Below, piece by piece: positions 23,156-31,497 of a DNA stretch of 40,910 nt; the stretch's first letter is position 1, and every line of letters begins with the position of its first letter. The position numbers and the translations under genes are program-made. The stretch comes from Candidatus Cloacimonadota bacterium (GTDB lineage: Bacteria > Cloacimonadota > Cloacimonadia > Cloacimonadales > Cloacimonadaceae), in contig JAJBBF010000101.1 in NCBI GenBank assembly GCA_020532215.1, positions 1 to 40,910 of the forward strand, read 5' to 3'. The notes under the pieces were generated by a model that saw nothing but the letters and a program-made list of their open reading frames with translations, made no database searches and had not been told where the DNA came from.

Positions 23156-23803
23156 CTATTCCGGCTCAGGTTCACGGAGTGCATTATCCTCAGGGATGAT
23201 CCCGGACTGGAGGGGATCAGCGGCGTTAACGGAGTCTCCAGCCTGGACGCCAAGTTCAGCTTTACCGGGAAAAATCACCGAGCAGGAGCCGTTCCCGGCC
23301 ACCATTCCGATCAGGTTTCCCGCGCTAAAATCCGGATCCACGAACCACTGGATGCGGCTGAAACTGAAGCGGAAACTGATCTTGCCGGCCGCGGTGTCCA
23401 GATAAAGAACCCCATCCTCCAGGCGGCAGTTGGGATGGGGGCTGCGCAGTTCAACGCTGTCAAGCAGGTTCTTGCGAATTGTAAGCAGGGTGATGTCTCC
23501 GCTGGGGCGGACATGGTCGATGCGGCCCTGGATGGGGGAAAGCAGCGCGCCAGGCTCCGGAAGCGGAATGCGCTGGCGATATCGGAAGCAGAGGCCGATA
23601 AAGAAATAGACGGCGATGGCGGCTATGGCCAGGATCAGGGACAGGGTATAGAGCCAATTCCCGGCGTTGGGGAAGATGGTTTTGAGGGCGATGGCCACCG
23701 CCACCGCCACCAGGGCCGGCACCTGAGCCCGGAATTGGGCAAATTTGATGCGCCGCAGCGCGTCGGCGTCGGAAAGCAGGTATTTGCTGGTTTTATCAGG
23801 CAT
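23156..23803 (-). CDS. Divergent phosphatidylserine-decarboxylase-like membrane protein
   Basis: 215 residues with two hydrophobic helices (about 28-70, VPALVAVAVAIAL and LYTLSLILAIAAIAVYFFIGLCF) followed by a soluble part. LLSPIQGRIDHV recalls the VSPADGRV of Psd, and GNLIGMVAGNGSCSVIFPGKAELGVQAGDSVNAADPL recalls the Psd C-terminal half, where self-cleavage occurs at a Gly-Ser in a GS(S/T) context. The length resembles the short Psd form. Key differences (IQG instead of ADG, GSCS at the cleavage position) leave the activity open: it may be a true but diverged Psd or only share the fold. AGAGGA precedes the ATG. It lies in the run after purB and the DUF2147 gene. Confidence 0.5.
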   Translation of the reverse strand: MPDKTSKYLLSDADALRRIKFAQFRAQVPALVAVAVAIALKTIFPNAGNWLYTLSLILAIAAIAVYFFIGLCFRYRQRIPLPEPGALLSPIQGRIDHVRPSGDITLLTIRKNLLDSVELRSPHPNCRLEDGVLYLDTAAGKISFRFSFSRIQWFVDPDFSAGNLIGMVAGNGSCSVIFPGKAELGVQAGDSVNAADPLQSGIIPEDNALREPEPE

Positions 23804-23926
23804 ATATTCCTCTGGGCCCAGGCTCTGGCCTGGCCGGGTTGCATCTACTTATGTTTCTGGGTTGAGGCTCAGCTGAGGGCTTTCAACCCGGGCAAATTCT
23901 TGTGGCGGCGCGATGAAGCGAAAACG

Positions 23927-24367
23927 TCAGGGCGTGGCGCGGGTCCAGGTTTGCGTTCTTCCCAGCAGGGAAACGCCGATATAGCCACGCAGCTTCATGG
24001 TGTTGGGTCCGGTGAGCTCAGCCTTGCTGGCATAAGTGTTTCCGGATTTGGGATCGTAGATGGTGCCGCCGTCATACTTGTTGTTGCCTTTTGATTTGAG
24101 GTGCTTCACGATCACGAGGTTCATCAGCGGGCGGGAGCGGAGGCTTTTATCCGGGTTCTTTTTATCGACTTTGGGCTTTCCGTCTTCGTTCGGCACTTTC
24201 TGCCAGACGATCTTGCCGTCGTAGTTTCCGGACTTGGTTTTGTAGATCTGGATCTTGGCGTCCTTATCCTGGTCGTACCAGAGGCCTTCGATCTTGTAGA
24301 TCTCGGCCACCAGGGCAAGCGGCAGCAGCATCGCCAGGGCGGCGATGGCAAAAATCAGCTTTTTCAT
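23927..24367 (-). CDS. Secreted DUF2147 family protein
   Basis: 146 residues with a cleavable signal peptide (MKKLIFAIAALAMLLPLALVA, cut near 21). The mature domain has the whole DUF2147 pattern: EGLWYDQDKDAKIQIYK, YDGKIVWQKVPNEDGKPKVD, NPDKSLRSRPLMNLVIV, DGGTIYDPKSGNTYASKAEL, LRGYIGVSLLGRTQTWTR. The family is periplasmic or secreted and has a lipocalin-like beta fold; its function is unknown. GGAG lies upstream of the ATG, and purB ends 30 nt before it, so it is probably cotranscribed. A gap of 123 nt without features separates it from the next gene. Confidence 0.9.
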   Translation of the reverse strand: MKKLIFAIAALAMLLPLALVAEIYKIEGLWYDQDKDAKIQIYKTKSGNYDGKIVWQKVPNEDGKPKVDKKNPDKSLRSRPLMNLVIVKHLKSKGNNKYDGGTIYDPKSGNTYASKAELTGPNTMKLRGYIGVSLLGRTQTWTRATP

Positions 24368-24397
24368 TTGTTCCTCCAGGGAAATGGTTAAGCGGGC

Positions 24398-25693
24398 TCA
24401 GATGATCCCGCAGCGTTTGTAAATGGTATCCACATGCCGCAGATACCGGTCGTAAGAGAAGATGTCTTTGATCTCGGAAGCGGGGAGCAGCGCGGTTATC
24501 CTGCTGTCCGCCAGGATGTGGTCCACAAAGGGTTTGCCGCTTTCCCAGCATTGCATGGCGGCGGTTTGCACCAGGGCGTAAGCCTCCTCGCGGGGCAGGC
24601 CTTGCTTTACCAGATGCAGCAGCAGGGCCTGTGAGAAAACGAGGCCGTTGGTGAGCTCCAGGTTCGCCTTCATGTTCTGGGGATAGACGGCGAGGTTCGA
24701 GATCAGGCTGCAGCACTTGGCCAGCATGTAATGAGCGAGGATGCAGGAATCGGGCAGGATGATCCGTTCCACCGAGGAGTGGGAGATGTCGCGCTCGTGC
24801 CAGAGGGCGTTGTTCTCCAGCGCGGCAAGGGCGTTGGAACGCAGCAGCCGGGCCAGTCCGCAGAGCTGCTCGCTGAGGATGGGATTGCGTTTGTGGGGCA
24901 TGGCGGAGGAGCCTTTCTGGCCTTTGGCGAAACTCTCCTCGGCTTCCTGGACCTCGGTGCGCTGCAGATGGCGGATCTCCAGGGCGATCTTTTCCATGAG
25001 GGTGCCGATGAGGGCGATTTCGCCCAGGAAAAAGGCGTGGCGGTCACGCTGCAGCACCTGGGTGGAAACGTTGGCGGGCCTGAGGTCCAGATGCTTGCAG
25101 GCCAGTTCTTCCACCCGGGGATCGAGGTGGGCGAAATTGCCCACGGCACCGCTGAATTGGCCCACGGACACAGTCTCGAGGGCGGATTGGAGCCGGTCGA
25201 TGTTGCGTCTGGTCTCGTCGTGCCAGAGGGCAAATTTGAGGCCGAAACAGGTTGGTTCGGCATGGATCCCGTGCGAGCGGCCCATACAGAGAGTGCGGCG
25301 GTGTTCGCGGGCTTTCAGTTTGAGGGTTTCGGCCAGGCGGTGGAGTTCTGTGATGATCAGTTCTCCGGATTGTTTCAGCTGCAGGGCGGTGGCGGTGTCC
25401 AGGGTGTCGGAAGAGGTGAGTCCAAAATGGATCCAGCGGGCGGGTTCGCCCACGTATTCGGCAACGTTGGTGAGAAAGGCGATCACGTCGTGGCGCGTGA
25501 CAGCTTCGATCTCTTCGATGCGCTCGCAGGAAAAATCGGCCTTGTCTGAAATGACCTGCCAATCGTGATCGGGGATGATCCCCAGTTCGTGCATGGCCCG
25601 GGCCGCAGCCAGTTCCACCTCCAGCCAGCATTCATAGCGGTTCTGCTGGGTCCAGACCCGCTCCATTTCCGGCAGGCAGTAGCGGCTGATCAT
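24398..25693 (-). CDS. purB: Adenylosuccinate lyase
   Basis: Cytoplasmic fumarase-superfamily enzyme catalysing two steps of purine synthesis, SAICAR to AICAR and adenylosuccinate to AMP. The family signature GSSAMPHKRNP is at about 261-271, with RWIHFGLTSSDTLDTA and the catalytic His region GRSHGIHAEPTCFG also intact. At 431 residues it is the usual length of the firmicute-type enzyme. The ATG overlaps the stop of the upstream lipoprotein gene (ATGA), so it is coupled to lgt and the genes above it. Confidence 0.97.
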   Translation of the reverse strand: MISRYCLPEMERVWTQQNRYECWLEVELAAARAMHELGIIPDHDWQVISDKADFSCERIEEIEAVTRHDVIAFLTNVAEYVGEPARWIHFGLTSSDTLDTATALQLKQSGELIITELHRLAETLKLKAREHRRTLCMGRSHGIHAEPTCFGLKFALWHDETRRNIDRLQSALETVSVGQFSGAVGNFAHLDPRVEELACKHLDLRPANVSTQVLQRDRHAFFLGEIALIGTLMEKIALEIRHLQRTEVQEAEESFAKGQKGSSAMPHKRNPILSEQLCGLARLLRSNALAALENNALWHERDISHSSVERIILPDSCILAHYMLAKCCSLISNLAVYPQNMKANLELTNGLVFSQALLLHLVKQGLPREEAYALVQTAAMQCWESGKPFVDHILADSRITALLPASEIKDIFSYDRYLRHVDTIYKRCGII

Positions 25694-26388
25694 GGCTGCA
25701 CCGTTATCCCTTTCAGCAGTTCCAGCAGGCTTTGCGGATCGCCGTCGGCTTCCTTGCGGGGCAGGGGAACGGTTTCCGCGCCGCCGTAGCTGATGTTGTC
25801 CACCAAAAGCTCCAGCCGGGTGTTTTTGGAGATGCTCAGCACCACCGTGTCCGGGTCGCCTTTGGTGCTGTAGTCCACGGAAAGCTCCGCGCCGGAGGAG
25901 AGGTCCCGGATATTCTGAAGCTGCATCAGCGGGCTGAAAGTGAGGCGCAGGCCGCGCACATCAATACTGCCGGAATCCGCTATCGCCTGCCCGTATTGGC
26001 CGATAGTGCTTTCGGGGTCTGCCAGCAGGGCCAGGTAGGCAGAAGGGTCAGGCAGGGCCTGGGCATAATTCTGCAACTGGGGCAGGAAAGTGGATTCGAG
26101 GGCAAGATAATCGGCCAGATAAACCGAAACCAAGGGCGATGGCGAGATGCCGAAAGCGCCGCCGTCGATCACGTCCAGCCGGGCTGAAGCGGCAGTCTTG
26201 TCCAGAACGAACATCTTGTGCAGGGTGAGGCCGCTATAAGTGGCCCGCACGACCCCGTCGGCGCTGAAGTTTTGCCAGCGGGCCAGTTCAGCGCGTAAAA
26301 GGGCGATCTTGTCCACGGGTTTGATGGTGACGCAGGCACTCAGCAGCAGGGCGACAAGTATCAACAGAATAGATAGATAACGTTTCAC
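25690..26388 (-). CDS. LolB/DUF4292-like lipoprotein
   Basis: 232 residues with a clear lipoprotein signal (YLSILLILVALLLSA-C19). The body begins VDKIALLRAELARWQNFSADGVVRATYSG, then LHKMFVLDKTAASARLDVIDGGAFGIS, similar to LolB or DUF4292 proteins, which have a half-barrel that binds lipid tails. A role in lipoprotein or lipid transfer is inference. It is flanked directly by lgt, which makes the diacylglyceryl modification it needs; overlaps of 4 nt on both sides show tight coupling. Confidence 0.68.
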   Translation of the reverse strand: MKRYLSILLILVALLLSACVTIKPVDKIALLRAELARWQNFSADGVVRATYSGLTLHKMFVLDKTAASARLDVIDGGAFGISPSPLVSVYLADYLALESTFLPQLQNYAQALPDPSAYLALLADPESTIGQYGQAIADSGSIDVRGLRLTFSPLMQLQNIRDLSSGAELSVDYSTKGDPDTVVLSISKNTRLELLVDNISYGGAETVPLPRKEADGDPQSLLELLKGITVQP

Positions 26389-27209
26389 GCGGCTTTCCCC
26401 GGTTTCTTCCTATACAAGATCCAGATCCCGATGGCGGCGGCGACGATCATCAAGAAACTGAGGATCTGCCCGATGGTCATGAAGCCCAGGAAATAGCCGT
26501 ATTTATCGTAAACTTCCAGGGTGTCCGGCACCCGTACGAATTCCACCAGGAAGCGGAACAAGCCGTAAAGGCCGATGAAAGCCCAGAAAACGATCCCCTC
26601 CTTTTTACTCTTTTTGAGCAGGAGGAAGCAGACCGTGAAGAGCACCAGGCCTTCCAGAAACATTTCGTAAAGCTGGGTGGGATGGCGGGGCAGAGGCCCT
26701 GCATCAGCGCCGGGAAAGACCATGCCCCAAGGCAGCGTGGTAACCTTGCCCCAGAGTTCGGCGTTGATGAAATTGCCCAGGCGTCCCAGCCCCAAACCGA
26801 TGGCCACCAAGGGCATGGTGGGATCGGCCAGCTGGAAGAACCTGAGTTTCTGCCGCTTCAGGAAGATCCAGCAGGCGATGATCACACCAAGGGCGCCGCC
26901 GTGAAAACTCATGCCCCCTTCCCAGACGTAGAAGATCTCCTGCGGATGATGCAGATACCAGGGCAGGTTGTAAAACAGCACGTAGCCCAGCCGGCCGCCC
27001 AGGATAACGCCGAGCATGGCGGAAAAGATGATCCCCTCATACTGGTCCCGGGTGATCCTGACGTTCCTGATCTTCAGCATGTGGCGATAGAAGATGTAGC
27101 TCAGAATGAAGCTGAGAACATAGAGGAACCCGTACCAGCGGATGGCCAGTTCCCTGCCGAACAGGGAAAAACTCAGCAGGGTGGGGTCGATGTTTGGATA
27201 CTGCAGCAA
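26385..27209 (-). CDS. lgt: Prolipoprotein diacylglyceryl transferase (TTG start)
   Basis: Inner-membrane enzyme that transfers diacylglycerol to the lipobox Cys of prolipoproteins. Diagnostic motifs are LAIRWYGFLYVLSF, GGRLGYVLFYN, VWEGGMSFHGGALG, the Lgt signature GRLGNFINAELWG, and RHPTQLYEMFLEG. At 274 residues with about seven helices it is normal. The start is TTG at 27209: AAGGGAGG (27223-27216) lies 6 nt upstream, overlapping the end of etfB. Several lipoproteins lie nearby, including the one directly downstream. Confidence 0.96.
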   Translation of the reverse strand: MLQYPNIDPTLLSFSLFGRELAIRWYGFLYVLSFILSYIFYRHMLKIRNVRITRDQYEGIIFSAMLGVILGGRLGYVLFYNLPWYLHHPQEIFYVWEGGMSFHGGALGVIIACWIFLKRQKLRFFQLADPTMPLVAIGLGLGRLGNFINAELWGKVTTLPWGMVFPGADAGPLPRHPTQLYEMFLEGLVLFTVCFLLLKKSKKEGIVFWAFIGLYGLFRFLVEFVRVPDTLEVYDKYGYFLGFMTIGQILSFLMIVAAAIGIWILYRKKPGKAA

Positions 27210-27211
27210 GC

Positions 27212-28000
27212 TTAGCCTCCCTTGGTGATGCGGTCCAGGCGCTGGATGATCAGGTCCGCGGCCTCGCTGGGCGGAACGCTGAACTTTTCTGTTTGTTTGT
27301 CGTGCTTGGGGGTGAAGATTGTAACCACCTGGGTGGGCGAGCCGTTGAGGCCGATCTCTTTTTCGTCCAGGCCCAGGTCGTCGGCGTTCCAGACCTTCAA
27401 TTCGGCCGTTCTGGCGTTGCGTTTGCCCCGCAGGGAGGGCAGGCGCGGCGTGTTTATTTCTTTTACAACCGTGATCACAGCCGGCAGTTTCAGTTTCAGG
27501 CGGTCGTAGCCGTCTTCCATCAGGCGCTGGAGGGTTACCTCGCGATCGGTGAGTTCCTCGATTCCGCGCACAAAACAGGCCTGGCGGATGTCCAGATGCG
27601 CCGCGATGCCTGGCCCCACCTGCGCTGTATCGCCATCGATGGCCTGCTGGCCGGTGAAGACCAGATCGTAGCCGCCAATCTTGCTGATGGCGGCGGCCAG
27701 GGTGAGGCTGGTAGCCCAGGTGTCCGCTCCGGCAAAGCGCCGGTCGGAGAGCAAAACGATCTCGTCCACGCCCAGGGAAACCGCTTCGCGCAAGGTTTCC
27801 TCAGCTTGGGGAGGCCCCATGCACAGGGCTGTTACCGTGCCTCCGAATTGTTCCTTGAGGCGCACGGCTTCCTCGATGGCGTAGGTATCGAAAGGATTGA
27901 GAATGCTTTCCACCCCTTCGCGGACGAGGGTGTTGGTCAGCGGATCGATCCTGATCTCGGTGGTGTTGGGCACTTGTTTCACACAGACAATTATCTTCAT
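27212..28000 (-). CDS. etfB: Electron transfer flavoprotein, beta subunit
   Basis: Small subunit of the FAD/AMP-binding ETF heterodimer, which passes electrons from acyl-CoA or other dehydrogenases. The N-terminus MKIIVCVKQVPNTTEIRID, the domain NPFDTYAIEEAVRLKE and the signature AIDGDTAQVGPGIAAHL (about 120-136) identify it, as does the DRITKGG-type C-terminus. The 262 residues are complete. The ATG overlaps the aminotransferase stop by 4 nt. No etfA is found on either side, although etfB and etfA are usually adjacent, so its partner must be elsewhere. Confidence 0.95.
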   Translation of the reverse strand: MKIIVCVKQVPNTTEIRIDPLTNTLVREGVESILNPFDTYAIEEAVRLKEQFGGTVTALCMGPPQAEETLREAVSLGVDEIVLLSDRRFAGADTWATSLTLAAAISKIGGYDLVFTGQQAIDGDTAQVGPGIAAHLDIRQACFVRGIEELTDREVTLQRLMEDGYDRLKLKLPAVITVVKEINTPRLPSLRGKRNARTAELKVWNADDLGLDEKEIGLNGSPTQVVTIFTPKHDKQTEKFSVPPSEAADLIIQRLDRITKGG

Positions 28001-29112
28001 TGGTCCTTTCCCCGGTAAAAATCTCTGATGGCGTCGAATACATATAGTTTTTGGGCTTCCGTTAGTTCCGGATAGATCGGGATGGAAAGCACCTTCCGGG
28101 ATGTTTCCTCGGCCACGGGCAGATCACCCTCTTTATATCCCAGTTCAGCGAAGCAATCCTGCAAATGCAGGGGTTTGGGATAATAGACGGCGCAGCCGAT
28201 ATCGCGGGACCTGATGTGTTCCAGCAAGGCGTCGCGATCCTCGCAGACCAGGGTGTACTGGTTGTAGATGGAGACAGCTTCAGGCGCTATATAGGGGGTT
28301 CGCGCCTGCTTGATGGCAGCCAGGCGTTCGTTGTAATAAGCTGCATTGGCGCGCCGGGCCTCGCTCCAGGCGGCCAGATGATCCAGCTTTACGTCCAAGA
28401 CGGCAGCCTGCATGGTATCCAGCCTGCTGTTCAGGCCCACCCATTTGTGGTAATACTTGGGATTTTCACCGTGCACCCGCAGCTGGCGCAGTTTCGCGGC
28501 CAGATCGGCATCGTCGGTGAGGCACATGCCGCCGTCGCCCATGGCGCCGAGGTTTTTGCTGGGGAAAAAGGATAAGGTGCCGATGTCTCCGAAGCTGCAG
28601 CTCATCTTCCCGTTCCAGGTGCTGCCTATGCCCTGGGCGTTGTCTTCGATAACTTTCAGATGGTGCTTGCGGGCGATTTTCATGATCCTTTCCATGTCGC
28701 AGCACTGGCCAAAAAGGTGCACCGGCATGATGGCCCTGGTCCGGGGTGTGATGGCGGCTTCGATCTTGTTCGGATCGAGGTTGAAGGTGCGGGGATCGAT
28801 GTCCACAAACCTTGGTTTGGCGCCGTTTCTCCAGATCGAGGAAGCGGTGGCGAAAAAGGTGAAGGGAGTGGTGATAACCTCATCCCCCGGCCCGATGCCC
28901 AAAGCCTGTACGGCCAAAACCAGGGCGTCGGTTCCGGAAGCGCAGCCTATGGCATAGCGAATACCCAGATAGGCGGCAATTTTCTCTTCCAGTTCCTTCA
29001 CCTGGTGGCCCATGATGTAGTTGTGCTCGCTCATCACCTTGTCCAGGGCGGCCCTGATCTTGGGCAGCAGCGGTTCATATTGCGCTTGCAGGTCCAGCAT
29101 TGGTACTTTCAA
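27997..29112 (-). CDS. DegT/DnrJ/EryC1/StrS family PLP aminotransferase (TTG start)
   Basis: Sugar aminotransferase that makes amino sugars from nucleotide-linked keto sugars. The PLP-binding Lys is K186 in SFFPSKNLGAMGDGG; VIEDNAQGIGS holds the cofactor-binding Asp157; GCASGTDALVLA and DEVITTPFTFFATA are further family motifs. The start MKVPMLDLQAQYEPLL and the 371-residue length resemble WbpE/WlbC-type enzymes that act on 3-keto-hexosamine derivatives. The start is TTG at 29112, with AAGGAG (29125-29120) 7 nt upstream; an ATG four codons later lies too far from that site. It follows the SLBB gene by 11 nt, which supports a surface polysaccharide role. Confidence 0.9.
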   Translation of the reverse strand: MKVPMLDLQAQYEPLLPKIRAALDKVMSEHNYIMGHQVKELEEKIAAYLGIRYAIGCASGTDALVLAVQALGIGPGDEVITTPFTFFATASSIWRNGAKPRFVDIDPRTFNLDPNKIEAAITPRTRAIMPVHLFGQCCDMERIMKIARKHHLKVIEDNAQGIGSTWNGKMSCSFGDIGTLSFFPSKNLGAMGDGGMCLTDDADLAAKLRQLRVHGENPKYYHKWVGLNSRLDTMQAAVLDVKLDHLAAWSEARRANAAYYNERLAAIKQARTPYIAPEAVSIYNQYTLVCEDRDALLEHIRSRDIGCAVYYPKPLHLQDCFAELGYKEGDLPVAEETSRKVLSIPIYPELTEAQKLYVFDAIRDFYRGKDQ

Positions 29113-29123
29113 AAATCTGCTCC

Positions 29124-30461
29124 TTAATTCGTGAGAGTGCGGACGCCGAGGAAGATCGTGATCACCTGGGTGGCGATCAGCATGATGTCCTTGAAACGGG
29201 TCCAGGTATCATAAGTGTCATTTTCCGATACGTATACGGTGTCTCCGGGATCGAGGGCCAGCTTTTTGCTGGGCTTCACCCAGTTGCCGCTGGTGGCGCG
29301 GATGATCCTGGTTCCCAGCCAGCGTTTGTTGTTGGTGTAGCCGCCGGCTTGTTGAACGTAGTATTCGTAGTTTTGGCCTTCCACCCAGGGAATCAGGCCG
29401 GGATGGACCACCTGGCCGCTGACCTCCACCATGTCCATGTGCAGCGGTACATAGAGATAATCGCCGTCCCGCAAAACGGGGTTGGCTTCCTCACCCTGGG
29501 ATTCCCAGGTGCGGGAAACGTCGATGCTGTAACGCCCCGGATACTGGCGGATACGGTTCAGCATATAGCGGTATTCCATGGCGGTGAGGTCCGAAACCTC
29601 AAGCTGCATCAGGCGTTCCAGCTCCGGATCGGATTCCTGGGAACTGCCCCGGTTGGCGTATATGGCGCTGCGCAGATTTCCGCGTGAGCTGGGTCCGCCG
29701 CAGCGGACGAGGATCTCATACAGGGTGGTGTTCTCGTCGATGTAATACTCTCCGGGCGCTTTGACATTGCCCTCCACCGTTATCTTCCAGTCCCGGCGGT
29801 GTTCGGTGTCCGCCGTAATGCTGATGCGGTCGTGGGGGCGCAGAACGATGTCCTCCGCTGAGCGTTCCCGCAGATCGATCCGCAAGACCTCAAACTCGGG
29901 TGAATTCTCCCGGTAGCGGTAGATGGATACCGTTTCGCGGTTGGCAGCCAGGGTGAAACCCTGCGCCAGGGCCAGGATATCGGCCAGCCGGTCACCGGGA
30001 ACGTATTCATATTCTCCGGGGAAATAAACCTCGCCGGTGATGGTTACGGAGGTATCCAAAGAAGGCAGCTGGAGCAGGTCCCCGTCTTTGAGCAGGGGGT
30101 TTTGGCTGAGGTCGCCAGTACGGTTGAAACGCAGCAGGTCAAAGGTTTTGGTTTCCCCGCCCCGGGTGAGCCGCACCCTGCGCAGGCCCTGGAAATTTTC
30201 GAACAGCGAATCCCGCTCCGCCTTTCTGGCCTGTTGCGGCGTGAGAAACTGGGTGGCCGTCACAGTCGGGGTTACGCTGCCTGCCACTTTGATGGCATCG
30301 GAGATGCGGCTGAGCGGGCTCATCTGATAGGTTCCGGGGTTGGCCACGAAGCCGGTTACATTCACCGAGATCAGCACCTGATTGGTAAGCTGGGGAATGG
30401 TCTGCGCTGCCATAAGGCAGGTCAGAAACAGCAGCGCGGCGGTCAGCAGCTTAGTTTTCAT
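29124..30461 (-). CDS. SLBB-domain polysaccharide export protein
   Basis: 445 residues with a signal peptide (LLTAALLFLTCLMAA, cut near 19). Four SLBB (beta-grasp) domains are seen, near 32-63 (VTGFVANPGTYQMSP), 138-170 (ITGEVYFPGEYEYVPG), 224-256 (VEGNVKAPGEYYIDE) and 342-375 (VSGQVVHPGLIPWVEG). A hydrophobic C-terminal helix (IMLIATQVITIFLGV, about 423-440) ends the protein. The typical Wza N-terminal PES domain is not recognisable. In the family SLBB proteins line or cap the polysaccharide export channel. The start overlaps the epimerase gene by 11 nt with no clear Shine-Dalgarno, suggesting translational coupling. Confidence 0.82.
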   Translation of the reverse strand: MKTKLLTAALLFLTCLMAAQTIPQLTNQVLISVNVTGFVANPGTYQMSPLSRISDAIKVAGSVTPTVTATQFLTPQQARKAERDSLFENFQGLRRVRLTRGGETKTFDLLRFNRTGDLSQNPLLKDGDLLQLPSLDTSVTITGEVYFPGEYEYVPGDRLADILALAQGFTLAANRETVSIYRYRENSPEFEVLRIDLRERSAEDIVLRPHDRISITADTEHRRDWKITVEGNVKAPGEYYIDENTTLYEILVRCGGPSSRGNLRSAIYANRGSSQESDPELERLMQLEVSDLTAMEYRYMLNRIRQYPGRYSIDVSRTWESQGEEANPVLRDGDYLYVPLHMDMVEVSGQVVHPGLIPWVEGQNYEYYVQQAGGYTNNKRWLGTRIIRATSGNWVKPSKKLALDPGDTVYVSENDTYDTWTRFKDIMLIATQVITIFLGVRTLTN

Positions 30462-31410
30462 AGTAGTCGATCATCCGCTGGATGATGGCATCCAAGTTGT
30501 AGTTGGGTTCGTAACCTATGTACTGATTGATCTTGCCCAGATCGGGCATGCGGTTCATCATATCCTCAAAACCCTCTTCAAAGGCCTCTTCATAGCTCAT
30601 GTGCTCGATGCGGGACTTGCTGCCGCACATGGTTTTCACTTTCTTGGCCAGCTCCTCTATGGAGATGGATTCCGTGGTGCCCACGTTGAAGATCTCGCCC
30701 TGGCATTCGGGAGTGTTCATCAGTTTTATAAAAGCGCCCACAACGTCCGATACATCTGCGAAACAGCGGGTTTGCTTGCCGGAGCCGTACACGATCAGAG
30801 GCTGGTCCAGCAGGGCCGCTTTGATGAATTTGGGCAGCACCATGCCATACTGGCCGGTCTGGCGGGGGCCCACGGTGTTGAAACAGCGCACGATCACCAC
30901 CGGCAGCCGCTTTTCGCGGAAATAGGCCAGGGCCATGAATTCGTCGATGGCCTTGCTGTCGCTGTAACCCCAGCGGCTGATGCGGGTTGACCCCAGCAGG
31001 CGGTCGTCATCCTCGGAGAAAGGCACCTTTTCGCTTTTGCCGTAGATCTCGGAGGTGGAAGTGATCAGCACCTTGGCTTTGTGCTTGTTCGCCAGTTCCA
31101 GAACGTTGTCCGTGCCCACGATGTTCGTCTTGAGCGAAAGCAGGGGGTTTTCGATGATGTATTTCACGCCCACGGCCGCGGCCAGATGGTAAACCTGGTC
31201 TACGCTGGCCAGCAATTTTCCCATCAGTTCGCGGTTCAGGACACTGCCGATCGTATAGTGGAAATTGCCGTTATCCTTGATCGATTCGATGTTTTCCAGG
31301 CGGCCGGTGGAAAGATTGTCGATAATGCTGACTTGGTGTCCTTCTTCCAGCAGCCTTTCCGCCAGATGTGAGCCGATGAAACCGGCCCCGCCGGTGATGA
31401 GAATCTTCAT
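30451..31410 (-). CDS. NAD-dependent nucleotide-sugar epimerase/dehydratase
   Basis: Extended short-chain dehydrogenase of 319 residues acting on nucleotide sugars. The NAD fold TGGAGFIGSH (6-15), STSE (118-121) for the catalytic Ser, and the YSDSK dyad (Y149, K153) are intact. Substrate-side motifs include RCFNTVGPRQTGQYGMVLP. It resembles UDP-glucose 4-epimerases or UDP-glucuronate decarboxylases; the sequence alone does not decide. GGAGAA precedes the ATG. It heads the chain epimerase, SLBB export protein, DegT aminotransferase, so it probably supplies an activated sugar for a surface glycan. Confidence 0.87.
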   Translation of the reverse strand: MKILITGGAGFIGSHLAERLLEEGHQVSIIDNLSTGRLENIESIKDNGNFHYTIGSVLNRELMGKLLASVDQVYHLAAAVGVKYIIENPLLSLKTNIVGTDNVLELANKHKAKVLITSTSEIYGKSEKVPFSEDDDRLLGSTRISRWGYSDSKAIDEFMALAYFREKRLPVVIVRCFNTVGPRQTGQYGMVLPKFIKAALLDQPLIVYGSGKQTRCFADVSDVVGAFIKLMNTPECQGEIFNVGTTESISIEELAKKVKTMCGSKSRIEHMSYEEAFEEGFEDMMNRMPDLGKINQYIGYEPNYNLDAIIQRMIDYYEN

Positions 31411-31441
31411 AAGTTCTCCAAAATTGAAGTCGTTATCCTAT

Positions 31442-31497
31442 CCGGCAAACAGATTTTGCCATTACGTAACAAAATCTGCCTGCCGGGTTTTTGTCAA
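31442..31497 (-). promoter_or_regulatory. Leader hairpin and candidate promoter of the epimerase operon
   Basis: The - strand has TTGACA at 31497-31492. Directly behind it, 17-nt arms (31486-31470 and 31458-31442) with an 11-nt loop containing the palindrome TTACGTAA form a hairpin. Two positions mismatch in the + strand RNA (A opposite C) but are G-U pairs in the - strand RNA, which argues that the - strand transcript is the functional one. No good -10 is seen at 16-18 nt (TTTTGT), so the promoter itself is doubtful. Confidence 0.45.

Noticed and set aside
23125-23253. N-terminal extension of the 22261-23124 lipoprotein
   Set aside because: It would overlap the PSD-like gene and bury the lipobox; the ATG at 23124 has its own AAGGAG.
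22973-24094. 373-codon + strand open frame across three - strand genes
   Set aside because: It spans the ends of a lipoprotein, the PSD-like gene and a DUF2147 gene, all supported by signal peptides or motifs on the - strand.
31442-31492. Intrinsic terminator on the + strand
   Set aside because: A T-run does follow the stem on the + strand, but no + strand gene precedes it and the + strand stem has two mismatches that pair only in the - strand RNA.
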